From: Methylococcaceae bacterium UBA7658
Lineage (GTDB): Bacteria; Pseudomonadota; Gammaproteobacteria; Methylococcales; Methylomonadaceae
Direction of reading: 5' to 3'
NCBI GenBank assembly: GCA_002483425.1
Contig: DLHW01000067.1
Coordinates: forward strand, 26,253-73,767
Length of the DNA stretch: 47,515 nucleotides
Of the stretch, positions 17,317 to 26,211 are shown piece after piece. Positions within the stretch are counted from its first letter, which is position 1; the number at the start of each line of letters is the position of its first letter. The translations under genes and the position numbers were made by a program. The notes under the pieces are model-generated. The model saw nothing but the letters and a program-made list of their open reading frames with translations, was not told where the DNA came from and did no database searches.

Positions 17317-17863
17317 AACTGACGGTGTTAATTTCGAGCCGGTATCGAAAACGATGGTTAGTCAGGACAGCCGCTTTAGCCCATACCGGATCGGGTTGCA
17401 CATAGTCGACATCCGAATCGATATTATTTCGGTTATACAATAGCCTACGATTTTTTAAGGCGACGATGCGCCACGGTTTGGGCAGGGTTTTTTGCAATTC
17501 GGACAAAGGCCAATAAACCAGTTGCAAATCTTTAACGACCGCATCGGGCGGCAGGTTGTCCGGGAGCAACGGACTTTTCGTCATCGTGATATTGTCGCCG
17601 TCGTAACTCAAATTAAACAAGCCGACGCCTTCGAGGCTTAAGCCCGCAACGGCGAGATGGTGACGATCCAGTTCCAGAACGCATAAAAAATTTTCCCCGC
17701 GATCCTGCCATTGCGCATTAATTCTTTGAACGATACGTCTGCTGGGACCTGACGGATGGGCTAACGGAAGCGTATCGCGTATACCGGTTTCGGGTGCTAA
17801 GGTAAAAGAAGCGCAAGCCGGTAAAATGGCGATTAGGATAGCCGTTATCAGCTTGACCGGCAT
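17297..17863 (-). CDS. apeN: DUF3261 lipoprotein (ApeN-like)
   Basis: This 188-residue protein starts with a lipoprotein signal (MPVKLITAILIAILPAC, cysteine 17). The mature part resembles DUF3261 proteins of APE clusters, with WQDRGENFLCVLELDRHHLAVAGLSLEGVGLFNL followed in the middle by DLQLVYWPLSELQKTLP. Family members are LolB-like beta-barrel half folds expected at the outer membrane, where they could receive the lipid-linked pigment. It overlaps the halogenase-like gene by 16 bp and apeO by 20 bp. Assignment by motif and position is good; the molecular role is inferred from the presence of LolA-like ApeL in the other operon. Confidence 0.8.
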   Translation of the reverse strand: MPVKLITAILIAILPACASFTLAPETGIRDTLPLAHPSGPSRRIVQRINAQWQDRGENFLCVLELDRHHLAVAGLSLEGVGLFNLSYDGDNITMTKSPLLPDNLPPDAVVKDLQLVYWPLSELQKTLPKPWRIVALKNRRLLYNRNNIDSDVDYVQPDPVWAKAAVLTNHRFRYRLEINTVSYETLPE

Positions 17864-19065
17864 AATTCAACCAGGGTTTCCAGCCTAGAACGGGCGTTTT
17901 TTACATAAGGATTCGCTTCGTCCCAAGCGTATCCGGCTAATATCGAGCAAATCATCGCTTTGATTTCGGGCCGCTGCTTTGGGTGGAAAATAACATCTTG
18001 GAAGCGTCCGTCATACCAGGCGTCCACAAAGACTCGAAAGGTATTTACACCGCGTTGCAGCGGAATGGCGTATTCGGTTTTCCAATCCGCGTGTTCGCCC
18101 TGAAATTGCCGATGCAACAAACCGGCCGCCAAGCTTGCCGATTTCATGGCGATTGTGACGCCTGAAGAAAAGACCGGGTCGAGAAATTCCCCGGCGTTGC
18201 CCAGTAATGCAAAATTATTGCCGTAAAGGCTTTTGACGTTAGCGGCATAACCCGTGATCGAGTTGATGGGATCGTCAAAAACCGCCTGGTTCAACACGTC
18301 ACGCAAATTATCGTCCTCGTTCACCAATGCTTGTAAGGCGGTTTTTTCGTCATCCCAGCGGTTGAAAAACTCCGCTTCCGCAACTACCCCGATGCTGCTC
18401 CGGCCGTTGCTGAAAGGAATCAACCAGAACCAGACATCCTTATGTTTTGGATGCACAGTGATAAGAATTTTATTGCGGTCGAATTTGGGATGTTCTATAC
18501 GGTCTTCAATATGTCCGAACAAGGCTTTACGTACTGGAAAACCGGACGGCGACTCCAAATCCAGCAAACGCGGCAAGATGCGTCCGAAGCCGCTGGCGTC
18601 CAGCACGAAATCAGCTTCGTAATCGATGATCTCGCCATTGGCTTCGCGCACCTTGAGTTTTGCTTTGCCGTCGTCAAAATCGACAGCGGTAACTTCCGTT
18701 TGCCACCGTATTTCGACGCCCATCCTGACCGCTTCCTGGGCAAGAATGTGATCGAAGCGCGCCCGCTGCACTTGGAAAGTCGTACCCATGCCGAGGGAAA
18801 ATTTTTCTTCGAAGTTAAATGAGGTGTGTTTTCCGTTGCGAACGAAATAGGCCCCGTTTTTAAACTGGAATCCCGCCTTCTTTACAGCGTCCATCATACC
18901 TGCCTGTTCGATAAACTCCATACACTGCGGCAACAGGCTTTCGCCGATACTGAATCTAGGGAACAATTGCCGTTCCAGGATTGTTACCCGGTAGCCGAGG
19001 TTATTTAGTAATGCTCCGGCAACGCTGCCCGAAGGTCCGGCGCCTATGACAATGATATGTTGCAT
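17848..19065 (-). CDS. Flavin-dependent halogenase-like oxidoreductase
   Basis: This 405-residue FAD enzyme is the first gene of the leftward operon. It shows the dinucleotide motif GAGPSG (residues 8-13), FPRFSIGESLLP (35-46), the WxWxIP box as W212-F-W214-L-I-P217, and FxxPxxSxG as F294, P297, S300, G302. Lys69 in FQFKNGAYF sits where phenol-type and carrier-bound-substrate halogenases keep their catalytic lysine. These are hallmarks of flavin-dependent halogenases, which need FADH2 supplied by a reductase. Related monooxygenases and geranylgeranyl-reductase-like enzymes share part of the pattern. The likely substrate is the aryl head group on the chain, as xanthomonadins are brominated. 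No flavin reductase gene is beside it. Confidence 0.75.
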   Translation of the reverse strand: MQHIIVIGAGPSGSVAGALLNNLGYRVTILERQLFPRFSIGESLLPQCMEFIEQAGMMDAVKKAGFQFKNGAYFVRNGKHTSFNFEEKFSLGMGTTFQVQRARFDHILAQEAVRMGVEIRWQTEVTAVDFDDGKAKLKVREANGEIIDYEADFVLDASGFGRILPRLLDLESPSGFPVRKALFGHIEDRIEHPKFDRNKILITVHPKHKDVWFWLIPFSNGRSSIGVVAEAEFFNRWDDEKTALQALVNEDDNLRDVLNQAVFDDPINSITGYAANVKSLYGNNFALLGNAGEFLDPVFSSGVTIAMKSASLAAGLLHRQFQGEHADWKTEYAIPLQRGVNTFRVFVDAWYDGRFQDVIFHPKQRPEIKAMICSILAGYAWDEANPYVKNARSRLETLVELCRSS

Positions 19066-19572
19066 GCGGGTTGTGATTAGATATTAAGTCGAAGTTTGGG
19101 TTAATCCGTTTTATATTTTGTGTTCCGGGCCGATTTCGTCAGGTAACTCTATATTTTGGTCAAATTGACGCCTGGCGTTATCAAACGAATATTCTAACGT
19201 TATTGTGATTCATCTCCGTAACGGTTTTTTGAAAGTAAACGGCAGTTCGCTCGCAAATGAGCTGTCTCCGGATAAATGAGGTCTGTTTGTGCCGGGCTGT
19301 CCGCCGGTGGACTTAACGTTTATTGTTAATTATTATCTATATGAAAGTCAGCATCTTTGACACTGAACTTTGGGCATAAGTATACCAGAGCAGCTAAAAC
19401 TGATACGAAACCGGCAAGGTCAGGCTCAGAATGATAGGTTTTTAACCGTTTTCGCCTCATTCCGGTTAATATTTCTCATGGCAATCTAAGCGCAATGATT
19501 TTGTTTACCTCGGGCGCCGGAAGGAATTATCTGATCTAAACTTTTAATGGGGTGGGCTTTGGTTAATTGGCG
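19066..19572. promoter_or_regulatory. Divergent control region of the two APE operons
   Basis: This 507-bp region separates the two operons and must hold both promoters. On the plus strand, a perfect -35 TTGACA (19357-19362) and an 18-bp spacer lead to TATACC (19381-19386), about 187 bp before apeC. I found no equally good minus-strand promoter and no clear regulator-binding palindrome. No gene fits inside. Confidence 0.5.
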
Positions 19573-20274
19573 ATGACTGATTTTGTTTTATCTCATTGGT
19601 GTGCTTGGGCGCCCGCGTTAAACATCGAAGACAGTAAACTGCTCGAAACGGCGTCTATTTCCGAACTGCTAGCCGTTCCGAAGCTGATGCAAAGGAGGCT
19701 TTCGCCGTTAGCGAAGGCTGTGCTGAAGGTTGCGGAGGCTTGCCAGAAACAGGAGGCGCAGATGCCGGTCGTATTTAGTTCAGCTCACGGCGAAATCTGT
19801 AAGTCGCTGGAAATGTTGAAAGTGCTCCAGGCCGGACAAGAACTTTCCCCCACCGGATTCAGTTTATCGGTGCATAATGCCATTGCCGGCCTGTTTTCCA
19901 TCGTATTTCGTAATCGCGAGGAGATCACCGTTATCGCACCGTGCAGGGAAGGGATTGCGGCGGCCTTTGTGGAAGGACTCGGCATGTTGCACGATGGCGC
20001 GGACGAGGTGTTGCTGATTCTTTACGACGAACCGATCGCGGATTTTTATCCGGTGGCGCCGTACAAGCTCAATTCGTCCCATCCTTGTGTGTTGGGACTG
20101 AGAATCGGATTGGATGCCCAAGGTTTGGCCTTAGTCCTGTCAAGGTCGATAGAAAAGCGGGAAGACGGCGAACAGCCGTTACAGTTATTAGCTTTTATAA
20201 GATTTCTGCTTGCTGGACAAGTGGAGTTAAAATTAGGCAATGAGGGACATTGCTGGACATGGCGAAAACGATAA
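19573..20274 (+). CDS. apeC: Ketosynthase-like chain-length partner (ApeC-like)
   Basis: This 233-residue protein is a truncated ketosynthase-like protein of the type that opens APE operons. It retains SAHGEICKSLEMLKVL and SVHNAIAGLFSIVF but lacks the catalytic Cys of a true ketosynthase, so it should act as a non-catalytic partner of ApeO. The ATG at 19573 is two codons after a possible TTG; both give the same protein core. It overlaps apeD by 16 bp. First gene of the rightward operon. Confidence 0.82.
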   Translation: MTDFVLSHWCAWAPALNIEDSKLLETASISELLAVPKLMQRRLSPLAKAVLKVAEACQKQEAQMPVVFSSAHGEICKSLEMLKVLQAGQELSPTGFSLSVHNAIAGLFSIVFRNREEITVIAPCREGIAAAFVEGLGMLHDGADEVLLILYDEPIADFYPVAPYKLNSSHPCVLGLRIGLDAQGLALVLSRSIEKREDGEQPLQLLAFIRFLLAGQVELKLGNEGHCWTWRKR

Positions 20275-21053
20275 TAAAAAAAATAGCCTATTGCTGGCGC
20301 TTGTTCGGCACCGGATTCAGCTTTTTTACCTTCGGCGTCGGGGGGCTGATCTTGTGGTTTGCGGTGTTTCCCTTACTTGCGCTGGCGCCCGGCACCCGTC
20401 GGCAAAAGATTGGCCGTTCCCAAGCCGCCGTGCATTACAGTTTTTACCTGTTTATCGGGTTGATGCACCGCATTGGGATCATGACTTACGAGATCAACGG
20501 CCTGGAAAAGCTCAACCGTCCGGGTCAATTGATCCTCGCCAATCATCCGACGCTGGTCGATATCGTCTTTTTAATCAGCAGGATCAAAAACGCTAATTGC
20601 ATTGTTAAGGAAAGTCTCTGGCGCAATCCGTTTATGCGAGGTCCGATTTTAAACGCCGGTTATATCAGCAACGGCGATCCTGAAAAAATGATCGCCGAAT
20701 GCGTAGAATGGTTGCAGTCGGGCGGAACTATGATTATATTCCCCGAGGGAACGCGGTCGGTACCCGGCAAACCTTGCCGTTTTCAGCGCGGAGCGGCGGT
20801 CATAGCCTTGCAGGCGAATAAGATTGTCACCCCGGTAACGATTTCATGCTATCCGAGTACGCTCACAAAAGCGGAACCCTGGTACAGCATACCCGAACGC
20901 CATTTTCATCTGGCAATGCATGTCGAAGAAGATGTCGCCTTAAACGAATTTATCGCAATCGAACCGAAATCGATTGCGGTTAGGCGGTTTAACCAATATT
21001 TGCAGGATTATTTTACCGTTCGGAGAGAACGCTACCAAGAATATGGAAAATGA
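20259..21053 (+). CDS. apeD: PlsC-type 1-acyl-glycerol-phosphate acyltransferase-like (ApeD-like)
   Basis: This 264-residue membrane-associated acyltransferase has the HX4D motif as NHPTLVD (H96, D101) and FPEGTRS at 161-167, with a hydrophobic anchor near residues 18-43. It belongs to the lysophospholipid acyltransferase family. In APE clusters ApeD is thought to help attach acyl chains to the lipid carrier of the pigment; that part is inference. It overlaps the next gene (ACP) by 11 bp and apeC by 16 bp. Confidence 0.85.
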   Translation: MAKTIIKKIAYCWRLFGTGFSFFTFGVGGLILWFAVFPLLALAPGTRRQKIGRSQAAVHYSFYLFIGLMHRIGIMTYEINGLEKLNRPGQLILANHPTLVDIVFLISRIKNANCIVKESLWRNPFMRGPILNAGYISNGDPEKMIAECVEWLQSGGTMIIFPEGTRSVPGKPCRFQRGAAVIALQANKIVTPVTISCYPSTLTKAEPWYSIPERHFHLAMHVEEDVALNEFIAIEPKSIAVRRFNQYLQDYFTVRRERYQEYGK

Positions 21054-21306
21054 AATAAAACAATTAATTATCGATGCGTTGGCGCTGGAAGATATTACGG
21101 TTGACGACATCGATAGCGATGCCCCGCTGTTTAATGAAGGCTTGGGCCTAGATTCGATTGACGCCTTGGAGTTGGGCTTGGCGATAAGAAAAAAATACAA
21201 TATAAAAGTCGCAGCGGATAATGAAGATGTCGTAAAAATTTTTTCTTCGGTATCATCCTTAACGAACTACATCAGATCGGTGTTAGGCGGCAATGGACAT
21301 GAATAA
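21043..21306 (+). CDS. apeE: Acyl carrier protein 1 (ApeE-like)
   Basis: This 87-residue acyl carrier protein has the phosphopantetheine site at Ser38 in GLGLDSIDALEL. I placed the start at 21043 (MENEIKQLI...), because the longer frame only reads through apeD. The helix-2 sequence differs from that of the second ACP, so the two probably carry different intermediates, such as starter versus growing chain, though which does which cannot be read from sequence. It overlaps both neighbours. Confidence 0.9.
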   Translation: MENEIKQLIIDALALEDITVDDIDSDAPLFNEGLGLDSIDALELGLAIRKKYNIKVAADNEDVVKIFSSVSSLTNYIRSVLGGNGHE

Positions 21307-21547
21307 CCGTGAAGACATTTTGGCGGCGATAAAAACCATAATGGTCGAAATGTTTGAAATAGAAGCCGATACGATTACGCTCGACGCTAGGCTTTACGAA
21401 GATTTAGATTTTGACAGTATCGACGCCATCGATATGATAGTCCGGTTGAAGGAAATGACCGGCAAAGCGGTAAAACCGGAAGATTTTAAATCCGCCCAGA
21501 CGATAGGCGACGTAGTTGAGGCGGTGGTTTTAATGCTCAAAGAATAA
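21293..21547 (+). CDS. apeF: Acyl carrier protein 2 (ApeF-like)
   Basis: This 84-residue acyl carrier protein has the phosphopantetheine site at Ser42 in DLDFDSIDAIDM. The first ATG (21293) and a second at residue 3 are both possible. It overlaps ACP 1 by 14 bp. A paired set of ACPs is standard in APE clusters. Confidence 0.9.
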   Translation: MDMNNREDILAAIKTIMVEMFEIEADTITLDARLYEDLDFDSIDAIDMIVRLKEMTGKAVKPEDFKSAQTIGDVVEAVVLMLKE

Positions 21548-21590
21548 GCGAAGAGTTAAAGCCAAGAGCTTATACAGGCGTACCGGCATC

Positions 21591-22154
21591 ATGACCGTAA
21601 AAAAAATTTTATTCGTCCTCATCGGCATAATAACCGTGTTGTATCCGTTTGTGGTTTATTACGGCATCCGTTACTTCGAGCCTTGGATAATTGCGGTTCT
21701 GTTATGCATTTTACTCGGTCTAAGGTTCCTGCTGGCAGGCGGCAGCCGCACTGGTAGCTGGGGCAAATGGCTGCTGCTTGTTGGCGCCGCTTATTGTTGT
21801 TTCGCTGTTTGGCGGAATGAATTGGATGCGTTACGCTTATATCCGGTCGTAGTCAATACTGCAATGCTGGTGCTTTTTTTATGGAGTTTATATTCGCCGC
21901 CCAGCCTGATCGAGCAGCTGGCTAGACTCCAGCATCCCGATTTGCCGCCGGAAGGTGTTGTTTACACGCGGCGCGTCACTCAAGTTTGGTGCCTGTTTTT
22001 TGTCGTAAACGGTTCGATTGCATTGGCGACTGCCTTGTGGGGTAATTTTGAAACTTGGAGTGTATACAACGGATTTGTAGCCTATATGCTCATGGGCGTC
22101 TTGTTCGCCGGGGAATATATCGTTAGGATGAAAACACAAAAACATGTCCGCTGA
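21591..22154 (+). CDS. apeG: COG4648-like membrane protein (ApeG-like)
   Basis: This 187-residue, very hydrophobic protein has about five to six membrane segments (for example residues 4-22, 32-49, 77-95, 135-155, 160-180). It matches in size and position the small integral membrane protein found between the ACP pair and the ligase in APE clusters. A short cytosolic loop around residues 100-125 contains the LARLQHPDLPPEGVVYTRRVTQ stretch that is characteristic of the group. Its role is unknown. It overlaps apeH by 11 bp. Confidence 0.75.
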   Translation: MTVKKILFVLIGIITVLYPFVVYYGIRYFEPWIIAVLLCILLGLRFLLAGGSRTGSWGKWLLLVGAAYCCFAVWRNELDALRLYPVVVNTAMLVLFLWSLYSPPSLIEQLARLQHPDLPPEGVVYTRRVTQVWCLFFVVNGSIALATALWGNFETWSVYNGFVAYMLMGVLFAGEYIVRMKTQKHVR

Positions 22155-23886
22155 AAAGCAAGCGTTGACTGGTCTCATGCCGGCAGATTTCGAAGTCGAC
22201 AAACAAGTGGCTTTTCACGGCGGGCGCTATTACGGAAAGCGCGAATTTTTTGCAATGGTCCGTTACTGGGCAGGGCGATTCAACGGCGGTTCGCCCGAAA
22301 GGTATGCATTGTTTACCGAAACCGCATACCCTTTCGCAGTGTATCTGTTGGCCTTATGCCATGCTGGTAAGGAGATATGGTTGCCCGGCAATAACCGGCC
22401 CGGCACTGCTGACCAGTTGCAACAATCTGGTTGCGAGTTAATCGGCGATTGGGGAAACCGCTTGTCGCCCGGTTTTTCATGGGACGAAAGAGCAGGGCGA
22501 AAATGTATTGAGCCGTTATTGCCGTTGAATAAAATACAAACACGTTTGGTAATGTACACCTCGGGTTCTAGCGGTTTACCTAAAGCTATTGCCAAAACAT
22601 TGGCGCAATTAGAGGCCGAAGCCGCCGTGTTGGAAGCATTGTGGGGCGAACAACTCGGCGATGCCGAGGTGTTGTCGACGGTCAGCCACCAGCATATTTA
22701 CGGCTTGTTATTCCGTGTATTGTGGCCGTTGTCGGCTGGGCGTTGCTTTCACAGCGCTATTTATCTCGATCCTGAAATGCTGTTTAATAACGCCGGTGTC
22801 CAAGCGGCTTGTTGGGTGGCAAGCCCTGCCCAACTTAAGCGGCTGGATAAACAGTCGCCCTGGCAAGCCATCGCGGGGCTGAAGGCAATATTCAGTTCCG
22901 GCGGCGTATTGCCCGGTCAGGCCGCTGCGCAAATTCATCGAATGAGCGGACAGCAAGTTATCGAAGTTTACGGCAGTACTGAAACCGGAGGTATTGCCTG
23001 GAAGTCAGAAAGCCAGGCATGGACGCTATTTCCAGGCATGTCGCTGGAAAAAATCGGCGAACGCTGGTCTTTAATGTCGCCTTATCTGGGCGGTATGAGC
23101 AGCCATATCTTGGATGACCGCATCGCAATGTTGGACGATGGTCGTTTTTTACTCGAAGGCCGTTTGGATCGCATCGTCAAAATCGAGGAAAAACGCTTGT
23201 CCTTGACCGAAATGGAGCAAAGGCTAAAGGAAAACCCCAGTGTGGAGGAGGCTTGTGTACTTAAATTAAGCCGCCAGCGGGACGTTGTTTGCGCCGTTCT
23301 CAAGCTGACGGGCGAAGGCGAGCAGTTATTATCGGAATTAGGCCGCAACACTATAATAACGCGGCAATTTAAAAAATCGTTGTCGGTTTGGTTCGACGCC
23401 GTGGTTGTGCCCAGAAAATGGTTGTTCGTCAATGAAATACCGTTAACGGCGCAAGGTAAAATCGACTTTGAGATATTATCCGGAGTTTTGGATACCGACG
23501 TAACGAAGTACCCTTTAGTGCAAGGATTAAACCTTTCTCCAGGAAACGTCCAAGTACAGTTGATCGTGCCGGGAGAGCGAGAGTTGCTTTATTTTCCGGA
23601 TCACTTCCCCGGTTATCCGATTTTGCCCGGGGTAGTGCAATTGGCTTGGGCGGAACATTTCGGACGCTTATTTTTTGCGGTCGGCGTTATCGAAAAACCG
23701 TTTTCGCATCTTGAAACGATAAAATTCATTAAAATTATCCCTCCTGGTGCGGAACTGGTGCTTACGCTCAAATGGAATGAGCGGCTGGGCGAATTATGTT
23801 TTAGCTTTAAGATCGGTTCCGAAAAATACAGCTCTGGACGGATGATGTACAAAACCGGAGAACGCCGCGCGGTTGATGTGATTTAG
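22144..23886 (+). CDS. Aryl-acid AMP ligase fused to hotdog dehydratase (ApeH-ApeI fusion)
   Basis: This 580-residue fusion has two parts. Residues about 1-450 form an AMP-binding acyl ligase with core motif TSGSSGLPK (139-147), YGSTETGGIAW near 278-288, LEGRLDRIVKIEEKR near 340 and a C-terminal GKID carrying the catalytic Lys. It should activate an aromatic acid and load it on an ACP or CoA. Residues about 455-580 form a hotdog domain with YFPDHFPGYPILPG containing H487, the FabZ-type active-site signature, corresponding to the separate ApeI dehydratase of E. coli. The reading frame is continuous through the junction, so it is a true fusion. Confidence 0.85.
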   Translation: MSAEKQALTGLMPADFEVDKQVAFHGGRYYGKREFFAMVRYWAGRFNGGSPERYALFTETAYPFAVYLLALCHAGKEIWLPGNNRPGTADQLQQSGCELIGDWGNRLSPGFSWDERAGRKCIEPLLPLNKIQTRLVMYTSGSSGLPKAIAKTLAQLEAEAAVLEALWGEQLGDAEVLSTVSHQHIYGLLFRVLWPLSAGRCFHSAIYLDPEMLFNNAGVQAACWVASPAQLKRLDKQSPWQAIAGLKAIFSSGGVLPGQAAAQIHRMSGQQVIEVYGSTETGGIAWKSESQAWTLFPGMSLEKIGERWSLMSPYLGGMSSHILDDRIAMLDDGRFLLEGRLDRIVKIEEKRLSLTEMEQRLKENPSVEEACVLKLSRQRDVVCAVLKLTGEGEQLLSELGRNTIITRQFKKSLSVWFDAVVVPRKWLFVNEIPLTAQGKIDFEILSGVLDTDVTKYPLVQGLNLSPGNVQVQLIVPGERELLYFPDHFPGYPILPGVVQLAWAEHFGRLFFAVGVIEKPFSHLETIKFIKIIPPGAELVLTLKWNERLGELCFSFKIGSEKYSSGRMMYKTGERRAVDVI

Positions 23887-23941
23887 AATGCATGGTGGCG
23901 AAAATTTTAAACTTTCACGTTTACATAACAAAGAGGTCAAC

Positions 23942-24505
23942 ATGAGCCGACTATACCGTTTTTTCAGTTTAATCCTTGCGCTGTTAGCTGTAACCGGATG
24001 CGGTAAAAGACTGAACGAGGCGACTGTTCCGATTCACATCAAGCCGGGCAATGTTTACTATACCCAAGTTTCGTTGCAGTATGAAAAAGGCCGTTATTTA
24101 ACCACCAACTACCGAAAAGGTGTCTTGCTTCCTGTCAATTCCCAAGTGCAGCTGGAAAAGATAACCGCAGGCGATATTTTCGTGGAGATTTTGCCCGACC
24201 ATCGCAAGCTCCGCATCGAGAATGTGGAAAAACATACCGGCGACGATTCGGTGGCGGCCTTTTCCAAGCTATTCAACAAAAACAGGGTCGATTTATCGCG
24301 GTTTTCCGGCATGGAACGCGAACACATTATGGCCGGAAAAGTTGCCAAGGATATGCGTAAGCAAGCAGTGATAACGGCGCTCGGTTATCCCCCAGTCACC
24401 CTAACGCCGACGTTGCAAACGAACGAATGGACTTACTGGAGTTCGAGGTACAATCGTTTCATCGTTTATTTCAGCAACGACCGGGTTTCCCGGATAATGG
24501 ATTAA
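23942..24505 (+). CDS. Lipoprotein with BamE-like tail, APE operon
   Basis: This 187-residue predicted lipoprotein has a signal MSRLYRFFSLILALLAVTGC with cysteine 20. The last 40 residues (VITALGYPPVTLTPTLQTNEWTYWSSRYNRFIVYFSNDRVSRI) resemble the end of SmpA/BamE-type folds. The middle is lysine-rich, with repeated short beta-strands. AGAGG precedes the ATG. It lies between the ligase and the glycosyltransferase, where the reference APE operons that I know have no gene. Function unknown; envelope location is a firm prediction. Confidence 0.75.
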   Translation: MSRLYRFFSLILALLAVTGCGKRLNEATVPIHIKPGNVYYTQVSLQYEKGRYLTTNYRKGVLLPVNSQVQLEKITAGDIFVEILPDHRKLRIENVEKHTGDDSVAAFSKLFNKNRVDLSRFSGMEREHIMAGKVAKDMRKQAVITALGYPPVTLTPTLQTNEWTYWSSRYNRFIVYFSNDRVSRIMD

Positions 24506-24541
24506 CCAGCTCTTGTATCGGGAATTTAGGAAGCCTGACCA

Positions 24542-25276
24542 GTGAAACTTTGCATTGTCGTTCCTGTCTTCAATCACGAAGCGGCCATAGAAGGGGTTGT
24601 GGCGAAGTTGAAGCCTTATAAGTTGCCGTGTTTTCTGGTCGATGACGGCAGTTCGCTAGCGTGTTCTCGCGTGTTGGCCGGGTGCGCCGACCGGGAATCT
24701 GTTTGGCTGACCCTGCTCACCCGCAAGGAAAACGGCGGTAAGGGCGCGGCAGTTATCGACGGCTTTAAGACGGCGGTAGCCGCCGGTTTTAGTCATGCGA
24801 TCCAGGTTGACGCCGACGGTCAGCACGATGTCAGCACGATTCCTGAATTCATTGCTGCCTGCAAGCTATACCCGAACGCAATGATACTCGGTCAACCGGT
24901 ATTCGATGCCTCCGCGCCGAAAAACCGCTTATACGGCCGCCAGATTACCAATTTTTGGATCGCCGTCAATACTCTGTCCCGGGCGATAGGCGATGGCATG
25001 TGCGGCTTCAGGCTGTACCCTCTTGCCGCTGTTAACCGCTTGATTCACGATGCCGAAATCGCCCAAAGAATGGATTTCGATATCGATATCGTAGTAAGGC
25101 TTTATTGGCAGGGTGTTAAAGCAGTTAACCTGCCGGTTAACGTCCGTTATCCTGAGGACGGCGTATCTCATTTTCGCTTATGGCGCGATAATTTGTCTAT
25201 TTCACGGACGCACGCTAAATTATTTTTCGGGATGCTGGCGCGTCTGCCCCATCTTTTACAAAGACACAAGCGATAA
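24542..25276 (+). CDS. Family 2 glycosyltransferase (N-terminal half of ApeJ)
   Basis: This 244-residue GT-A glycosyltransferase starts with MKLCIVVPVFNHEAAIEGVV and has FLVDDGSS, NGGKGAAVIDGF and the metal site VDADGQHD (D90, D92). It probably transfers a sugar from a nucleotide or polyprenyl donor onto the lipid part of the pigment. It begins with GTG at 24542, with GGAAG upstream. The E. coli cluster has this domain fused to an acyltransferase in one protein (ApeJ); here it ends and the next gene starts at the shared base of TAATG. Confidence 0.85.
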   Translation: MKLCIVVPVFNHEAAIEGVVAKLKPYKLPCFLVDDGSSLACSRVLAGCADRESVWLTLLTRKENGGKGAAVIDGFKTAVAAGFSHAIQVDADGQHDVSTIPEFIAACKLYPNAMILGQPVFDASAPKNRLYGRQITNFWIAVNTLSRAIGDGMCGFRLYPLAAVNRLIHDAEIAQRMDFDIDIVVRLYWQGVKAVNLPVNVRYPEDGVSHFRLWRDNLSISRTHAKLFFGMLARLPHLLQRHKR

Positions 25277-26211
25277 TGACGGCTAAGCATTGGGCGCAAA
25301 TGGAAGAGCGCGGGGTAATTTGGGGGATGCGGTTATTGCTGCGGGTTTATCTGATAGCTGGACGTAAGGTTTTGCAGGTGTTTTTGTACCCGGTGGTGAG
25401 CTATTATTGGTTAGTTAACCGGGAGGCGCGTCAAGCGAGCAGGTCTTATCTTGACAGGCTGGCTAATATTGCGCCGGAATTAAAATTATCCGGCAGCTTG
25501 TATGGGAGCTACCGCCATTTTATCTGTTTCGCCAACGCCATGATCGATAAGCTGGCTGCCTGGTCAGGGGCGCTTTCGGAATCGGAAGTAATGTATTCGG
25601 GCCGCGAACGTTTGTTTGCCGAATTAACTAAGGGCAGAGGAGTGTTGCTATTAGGCGCGCATCTCGGTAATTTAGAAGTCTGCCGTATAATCGCCGATCG
25701 CGACAATGCTATAAAGATTAACGTACTGGTGCATACCAAACATGCACAAAAATTTAACAAAATGCTGCAAAGCACTAACGATAAGAGCCAATTAAACTTG
25801 ATTCAGGTGAGCGAAATCACCGCCGCCACTGCTCAGTTGCTTTACGATAAAATCGAGCAGGGCGAATTGGTCGTTCTGGCGGCTGACCGGACGCCAGTCA
25901 GCAACCGGCAGCGAGTAGTCAAAGCTAGTTTCCTGGGTGCCGAGGCGCTGTTTCCGCAAGGCCCGTTTATAATTGCGGGGTTGTTGAAGTGTCCGGTTTA
26001 TACCTTGTTTTGCATCAAACAGCAGGGTAAATTCGCGATTTATTTCGAGCATTTCCAGGATTCCATACAATACCAAAAACACAACCGCGAACAGCTTATG
26101 GCGCAACACATACAACGTTTTGCCCAACGTTTGGAAATGTATTGCTTACGAGAGCCGTTACAATGGTTCAATTTTTACGATTTTTGGCAAGCCCCCATCT
26201 CTAATGATTGA
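25276..26211 (+). CDS. LpxL/HtrB-like lipid acyltransferase (C-terminal half of ApeJ)
   Basis: This 311-residue protein belongs to the lysophospholipid (LpxL/HtrB) acyltransferase family. The HX4E motif is present as GAHLGNLE (H129, E134), followed by a VVLAADRTPVSNRQRVV block and a FPQGPFIIAGLLKCPV block. An N-terminal hydrophobic segment (about residues 20-47) anchors it to the inner membrane. It may acylate the glycolipid carrying the pigment. Its stop overlaps the start of the lyase gene by 8 bp. Encoded as a separate protein from the glycosyltransferase, unlike E. coli ApeJ. Confidence 0.82.
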   Translation: MTAKHWAQMEERGVIWGMRLLLRVYLIAGRKVLQVFLYPVVSYYWLVNREARQASRSYLDRLANIAPELKLSGSLYGSYRHFICFANAMIDKLAAWSGALSESEVMYSGRERLFAELTKGRGVLLLGAHLGNLEVCRIIADRDNAIKINVLVHTKHAQKFNKMLQSTNDKSQLNLIQVSEITAATAQLLYDKIEQGELVVLAADRTPVSNRQRVVKASFLGAEALFPQGPFIIAGLLKCPVYTLFCIKQQGKFAIYFEHFQDSIQYQKHNREQLMAQHIQRFAQRLEMYCLREPLQWFNFYDFWQAPISND

